Assembly (NCBI GenBank): GCA_005879605.1
Contig: VBKE01000018.1
Span: 560 to 64,559 of the forward strand
Direction of reading: 5' to 3'
Length of the DNA stretch: 64,000 bases
Source of the DNA: Deltaproteobacteria bacterium
GTDB lineage: Bacteria > Desulfobacterota > Binatia > UBA9968
Within the stretch, counting starts at the first letter, position 1; each line of letters starts with the position of its first letter. The position numbers were made by a program, and so were the translations under genes. The notes under the pieces are model-generated. The model made no database searches. It was not told the origin of the DNA and saw nothing but the letters and a program-made list of their open reading frames with translations. Shown piece by piece: positions 60,037-64,000 of the stretch.

Positions 60037-62520
60037 TCAGAAGGATAGCGTGCCCCGCTTGCCGCTTTTGTAAGTCTCATAGCGGATTTTCTGGCCGTCG
60101 GTTTCAATCACGACAGCGCCGTCTTGATCCGTGCGAAGAATTTCCGCGCCGACCTCTTGATAGCGCGCAACCACTTCCTCCCGTGGCAACCCGCCGGCGT
60201 TGCGCGCGCCCGCCGTGAAGACCGCCAGCTTCGGCTGAACCGACGCGACGAATTCTTGCGTGCTGGAAGTCGCGCTGCCATGACGCGGCACTTTCAAGAT
60301 CGCGCTTCTCAGATCGTCGTTTTTCTCCTGCAAAATTTTTTCGTCCCGCTTATCGATATCTCCGGCGAACAGCAGGCGGATTTTGCCGAATTCCAGGCGC
60401 AGCACCACGGAGAGGTCGGCGGTTTTTTCGGCCGACGGATAAAGAACGCACAGGGTCGCCCCATTGATGACGCGACAAGGCTGTTCCCCATTTAATGTAA
60501 TCTGCTTGATCTTTGCCCTTTCCAGCGCGTCTTCGAGATCTTCAAAGCGGGCAGTTTGACCTTTCGTCCCTCCGGACCAAAACTCCGACGGTGCAAACTC
60601 GTTGACGATGGCGCGCATTCCGCCGTAATGGTCGATGCGCGGGTGGCTAACTAATAGGTAGTCGACTTTGAGAATCTTACGGGAACGCAGAAAAGGCGCC
60701 ACGATCCCCTCTCCGGTATCGAAGTCACCGATCGCCGTGCCACCGGCATCGACGAGGAGCACCTTTGAGCCGGGCAGCTCCACCACGGCTGCGTCCCCCT
60801 GGCCGACGTTGAGGTGAGTGACGCGCAGCTCTTGCCGGTTCCACCGCTCGCGCCACCAATAAACGCCGTCCCCTAGAAGTGTTGCCGCTAACGCGACGAC
60901 GGCGATGAAAGAATAACGATGGCGGCTAGAAAGCATGATGGACAGAATGAACAGATACAGCAATGCGACTTCCAAAGGGTTGGGCGCCGGTACGCCTATG
61001 TTTGCCAAAGGTAGCTGTGCAAACATGCGTACCAACCCAATGGTCAAGGACAAAACAATCTCCGCAAACCACACCAGCGCCCCTGCTGCGGTGGGCAACG
61101 CCAACGAAAGAAAGCCAATCATCAATCCAAGCGGTACGACCACAAAACCCACCAGCGGCACAATGAGCGGATTGGAAACAAAGCCGGCCAACGAGAGATG
61201 GCCGAAATAATGCGCGATCAAAGGGCCCGTGCCCAAGGTGGCCAGCAACGGGACCGCCAAATGAAAGCTCGCCTGTCCCAGTTTCTCTCGGACCCAGCTT
61301 TTCTCCTGTGGCAATTCATCCCGTCGTTGTTTGGTGGAAAAACGTTCCTGCACCATACGCATCCCCCAAACGATAAAGAGCACCGCAAGAAAGGACAGCT
61401 GAAATGAGATATCGGCGATTACGCCCGGCCAGACGAGCCCGATGAGCAGCGCGGCAAACGTCAGACTCGCGAACACTTCCTCCTCGCGATCCAACAATAC
61501 CGCGAGCTCGTAAACACCGATCATGATCGCTGACCGCACGGTCGGCACCTGGGCGCCGGCAATCGCCGTGTAAAAGATCACCGCGAAAAACGACCAGAAG
61601 GTGCCGAGCTTGATCCAATTGAAGCGCAAGAGCAGATAGCTGTTGAATGAACAACCAAAGCGGATCAACCAAAACACCACCAACCCCAGCATGCTCACGT
61701 GAAGGCCGGAAATCGACAACACATGGTTCACGCCCGCCGCGGTGAAGCTCTCGCGCAGCTCCTTTGAGATGCCGCCCATGTCGCCCACCACCAGCGCCTT
61801 CAAGAGAGCGCCGTTGTCGTGGGAAAAGTTCTGGTCGATGTAGCGCCGCATTCCTCTACGTAGGAATTCCACCGCGGCACCAATGCCTCCAGTCCGGCGG
61901 GCGACCAGTTCGACTTCGCCATCGCTATCCAGGAATCCAACGGCGTAGATGTTTCGGCGAGAGAGGTACGTCGCGTAGTTGAACCCGCCCGGATTCCCCG
62001 CATCGCGCGGAACCCGCGGTTGCAGCCAGCAGCGCACGCGGTCACCGAACCGCCACTCGCGATGAACGCTGCGGATGGTGAGAAGGAGATCGCCCGTGAT
62101 GTCCTCGGCGCCCGTAGGATGCCAGAGGCGATCGAAGCGGAGTATCCATCGGCTCCGGTTCGGCAACTTTTCCGGCTCCTGAATCAACGTTCCTTCGAGG
62201 TAGAGGCGAGCGTCTTCTTTCATCACCGATCGCAGATGGTTCGGCGGGAAATTGGGCGCGAGCAGATTCCGGTGTCTGGCGTAGCCAATGACCGATAATA
62301 ACAGCGCGGCGCTGATCAGGAACGCTGTCCATCGCCGCGACGGCGAGAAAAGGAAAGGCAGCGGGACCAAAGGCAGAAGAGCAAACAGGAATGGAATCTG
62401 GAACGGCAGCGCCGCCATCGCCTGACCGGCAAGCAGCGATAGCGTCAAAATGATAAGCCAGTTTGAAGGCTGAATGATCGTGGAACAAGCGGCGGGCGGT
62501 TCAGCCTTGTCGTAGGCCAT
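60037..62520 (-). CDS. comEC: ComEC/Rec2-family DNA-uptake channel
   Basis: 827 residues, full length. N-terminal membrane segments and OB-like DUF4131 region, the Competence domain (LVVGDMGGISKELRESFTAA, GVNHVLSISGLHVSMLGLVV), more membrane segments, and a C-terminal metallo-beta-lactamase-like domain (LRVTHLNVGQGDAAVVELPG, KVDYLLVSHPRIDHYGGMRA, LLFAGDIDKRDEK). The first metal motif reads SHPRIDHYGG instead of SHxHxDHxGG, so one histidine is Arg; other ComEC proteins also vary here. It transports single-stranded DNA across the inner membrane. Ten bases after uvrC; both probably one operon. Confidence 0.88.
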   Translation of the reverse strand: MAYDKAEPPAACSTIIQPSNWLIILTLSLLAGQAMAALPFQIPFLFALLPLVPLPFLFSPSRRWTAFLISAALLLSVIGYARHRNLLAPNFPPNHLRSVMKEDARLYLEGTLIQEPEKLPNRSRWILRFDRLWHPTGAEDITGDLLLTIRSVHREWRFGDRVRCWLQPRVPRDAGNPGGFNYATYLSRRNIYAVGFLDSDGEVELVARRTGGIGAAVEFLRRGMRRYIDQNFSHDNGALLKALVVGDMGGISKELRESFTAAGVNHVLSISGLHVSMLGLVVFWLIRFGCSFNSYLLLRFNWIKLGTFWSFFAVIFYTAIAGAQVPTVRSAIMIGVYELAVLLDREEEVFASLTFAALLIGLVWPGVIADISFQLSFLAVLFIVWGMRMVQERFSTKQRRDELPQEKSWVREKLGQASFHLAVPLLATLGTGPLIAHYFGHLSLAGFVSNPLIVPLVGFVVVPLGLMIGFLSLALPTAAGALVWFAEIVLSLTIGLVRMFAQLPLANIGVPAPNPLEVALLYLFILSIMLSSRHRYSFIAVVALAATLLGDGVYWWRERWNRQELRVTHLNVGQGDAAVVELPGSKVLLVDAGGTAIGDFDTGEGIVAPFLRSRKILKVDYLLVSHPRIDHYGGMRAIVNEFAPSEFWSGGTKGQTARFEDLEDALERAKIKQITLNGEQPCRVINGATLCVLYPSAEKTADLSVVLRLEFGKIRLLFAGDIDKRDEKILQEKNDDLRSAILKVPRHGSATSSTQEFVASVQPKLAVFTAGARNAGGLPREEVVARYQEVGAEILRTDQDGAVVIETDGQKIRYETYKSGKRGTLSF

Positions 62521-62529
62521 GGCCGGCTC

Positions 62530-64000
62530 TCACTGGGGCGCGGAGCGAAATGACTCAAGAATATCCCGGGCCAGTTTCTCGTTCATCCGCGGCACTTTTA
62601 AGAGTTCTTCTAAGCTGGCCTCTTCGATTCTCTTGATGCTGCCAAAGGCGCGCAGAAGCGCCCGCTTCCGGACCCCGCCGACACCGGGGATTCGATCCAA
62701 AGCCGAATAGAGAGTCTGCTTGGATCGCAACTTCTTATGGTAAGTAATGGCGAATCGGTGCGCCTCGTCCCGGACTCTTTGCAACAGGAAAAGCGCGTTC
62801 GAGTTGCGCTTCAAGACGACCGGATTGCTTTGGCCGGGCAGAAATACCCTCTCCTCCAGCCGCTGAATTTCAGCGCTCCGGGCCGCCGCTTGGACGCGCA
62901 TTTTGGCCAAGCCGACGGCTTCCACGCCGGTCACACCGACTTCCGCCATCGCAGCTAGAGCCATAGCGAGCTGGCCTTTGCCGCCATCAACGACGACCAG
63001 ATCCGGCAGATCGGCTTCCTGTGTTCCCCGCAAGAAACGGCGCTTGAGAATCTCCAGCATCATGCCAAAATCGTCGCCACCGGAGGATGGATCGATGCTG
63101 CGAATTCGATAATGACGGTAGCGCGTCTTATCCGGCTCTCCGTTGATAAAAGTCACCATGGAACCCACCGCATGCGCGCCATGAATCGTCGAGATGTCGA
63201 AACACTCAACGCGCTGCGGGTAGTGTTTCAAACGCAACTGGGACTGAAGCTCCAGGAGCATCTTTTCACGCGCCTTTTCCTGATCGTGGCGCTCGAAGAA
63301 ACTCTGTCGCGCATTCTCCACGGCCATTTCAACCAGTTGGCGCTTGTCGCCTCGTTGGGGATTAAGGATGGTAATTTTTTTCCCTTTGCGTTCCCCCAAA
63401 TACTCCTCTCGCGCCTCGCGGTCGTCCAACGACACCGGCAACAGGATCTCATCGGGAATGAATCGGTTTCCCTGGTAGAACTGCGTAAGCAGCGAACCCA
63501 TGATTTCATCATCGGGAAACTCGAGGTCTTCCAACGAGTAGGATTGATTTCCGGTCAGCTTCCCCTGTCGAACCAGCAGCACCTGCACTTCGATGAAACC
63601 GCCTTCCCGATAGAGCCCGAAAATATCTTGGTCGGCGCCCCAGTGCGAAACCATACGCTGTTTTTCCAGGGTTTTCTCGACCGCCTGAATCTGATCGCGA
63701 ATCTTCGCCGCCGCTTCGAACTCCAACGCCGCCGATTTCTCCTGCATTTTTTGTTTCAACTCGGCGATCAGCTCTTGCTGCTTCCCTTCGATAAACAACA
63801 TCGCTCTTCGCACCTGCTCCCGATACTCCTCCGCCGGGACGGACAAGACACAGGGCGCCAGGCAGCGCTTGATCTGGTACTGAAGACACGGCCGGCTGCG
63901 ATTCCTGAAGTTGTAGTCCGTACAGTTTCGCAGCAAGAAGTGCTTCTCGATGATATCGATGGTTTCCCGCGCCGCGACGGCGGAAGAAAACGGGCCGAAA
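62530..64000 (-). CDS. uvrC: UvrC excinuclease subunit (partial, 5' end outside window)
   Basis: The last 490 residues of UvrC, which makes both incisions in nucleotide excision repair. The frame is open through the right edge; the end of the GIY-YIG nuclease module is visible (FGPFSSAVAARETIDII). Then CLAPC of the iron-sulfur cysteines, the UVR motif (ALEFEAAAKIRDQIQAVEKT), the RNase H-like domain (VECFDISTIHGAHAVGSMVT, DLVVVDGGKGQLAMAL) and two helix-hairpin-helix motifs (IPGVGGVRKRALLRAFGSIK, VPRMNEKLARDILESF). comEC follows. Confidence 0.95.
   Translation of the reverse strand, partial: FGPFSSAVAARETIDIIEKHFLLRNCTDYNFRNRSRPCLQYQIKRCLAPCVLSVPAEEYREQVRRAMLFIEGKQQELIAELKQKMQEKSAALEFEAAAKIRDQIQAVEKTLEKQRMVSHWGADQDIFGLYREGGFIEVQVLLVRQGKLTGNQSYSLEDLEFPDDEIMGSLLTQFYQGNRFIPDEILLPVSLDDREAREEYLGERKGKKITILNPQRGDKRQLVEMAVENARQSFFERHDQEKAREKMLLELQSQLRLKHYPQRVECFDISTIHGAHAVGSMVTFINGEPDKTRYRHYRIRSIDPSSGGDDFGMMLEILKRRFLRGTQEADLPDLVVVDGGKGQLAMALAAMAEVGVTGVEAVGLAKMRVQAAARSAEIQRLEERVFLPGQSNPVVLKRNSNALFLLQRVRDEAHRFAITYHKKLRSKQTLYSALDRIPGVGGVRKRALLRAFGSIKRIEEASLEELLKVPRMNEKLARDILESFRSAPQ

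Noticed and set aside
60037-62520. Missing histidine in the ComEC metallo-beta-lactamase motif (SHPRIDHYGG) as evidence of inactivation
   Set aside because: ComEC proteins vary at this place and the rest of the domain is intact; not enough to call it dead.
1-64000. CRISPR array, tRNA, rRNA, integrase or transposase
   Set aside because: I looked for regular short spacers, tRNA-like cloverleafs and DDE or tyrosine-recombinase motifs and found none; the only tandem array is the coding HAMP repeat.

Overview
The window comes from an uncultured Gram-negative bacterium. It carries outer-membrane assembly genes (tamA/tamB), an mlaC lipid-transport gene, a MacAB-type tripartite exporter and many lipoboxes. 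NMT1/NitT-TauT-type ABC transport genes, small VOC and cupin enzymes and HAMP-array hybrid kinases suggest a soil or subsurface lineage of the Desulfobacterota/Methylomirabilota/Binatota kind. That placement is inference from gene content; there is no rRNA gene here to settle it.

Layout. 1-525 is the start of an ABC permease cut by the window edge. 808-26249 is an accessory stress island: zinc-ribbon protein, ftsH (broken by a 43-nt net deletion), an orphan nuoB, envelope lipoproteins, mlaC, a phosphohexomutase, a slipin, BON-domain and YtxH-like proteins, hsp20-lon, DedA, an RNB ribonuclease, an MgtA-like P-type ATPase, a baeRF-like protein, a THUMP methyltransferase, and a glycosyltransferase/GH130 phosphorylase pair. 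The island is full of decay: a duplicated promoter-lipoprotein module whose second copy is degraded, a Crp/Fnr regulator reduced to its DNA-binding end, a B12-radical-SAM stub and a frameshifted small gene. 26532-32131 holds a VOC protein, a kaiC-kaiB-kaiB-histidine kinase operon, a lipoprotein and an O-methyltransferase. 32448-40282 is a signalling block: a giant hybrid kinase with tandem 276-bp HAMP repeats (split by a one-base insertion) followed by a second hybrid kinase. 40405-42608 has an orphan substrate-binding protein, a VOC protein, a cupin remnant and a 53-residue exported peptide. 42796-48480 is tamA-tamB. 48557-56776 runs on the minus strand: an ExeA-like ATPase, an oprM-macB-macA exporter, and an ECF sigma / membrane anti-sigma-like / CpxP-like set. 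57416-60004 holds a deleted aldo-keto reductase, a cupin and an epimerase. 60037-64000 is uvrC-comEC, ordinary chromosomal genes.

How it works together. The island combines proteases (FtsH, Lon), a holdase (Hsp20), envelope maintenance (MlaC, slipin, BON proteins, lipoproteins), ion transport and sugar metabolism, which is a general stress-tolerance repertoire. The strongest new signal is regulatory. Three promoters (5073-5115, 6002-6044, 11963-12005) share a 16-bp palindrome of the form TGTCYAATAYTRGACA placed exactly 21 bp before a TATCGT hexamer, so the palindrome is centred near -41.5. This is the geometry of a class II Crp/Fnr-activated promoter, and a truncated Crp/Fnr gene overlaps the third site. 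A fourth palindrome lies at 656-671, and a related TGTC-N8-GACA palindrome lies just upstream of kaiC. hsp20-lon has its own sigma32-like promoter. The KaiC/KaiB/kinase operon and the adjacent hybrid kinases look like the signalling half of the same stress physiology; that link is inference.
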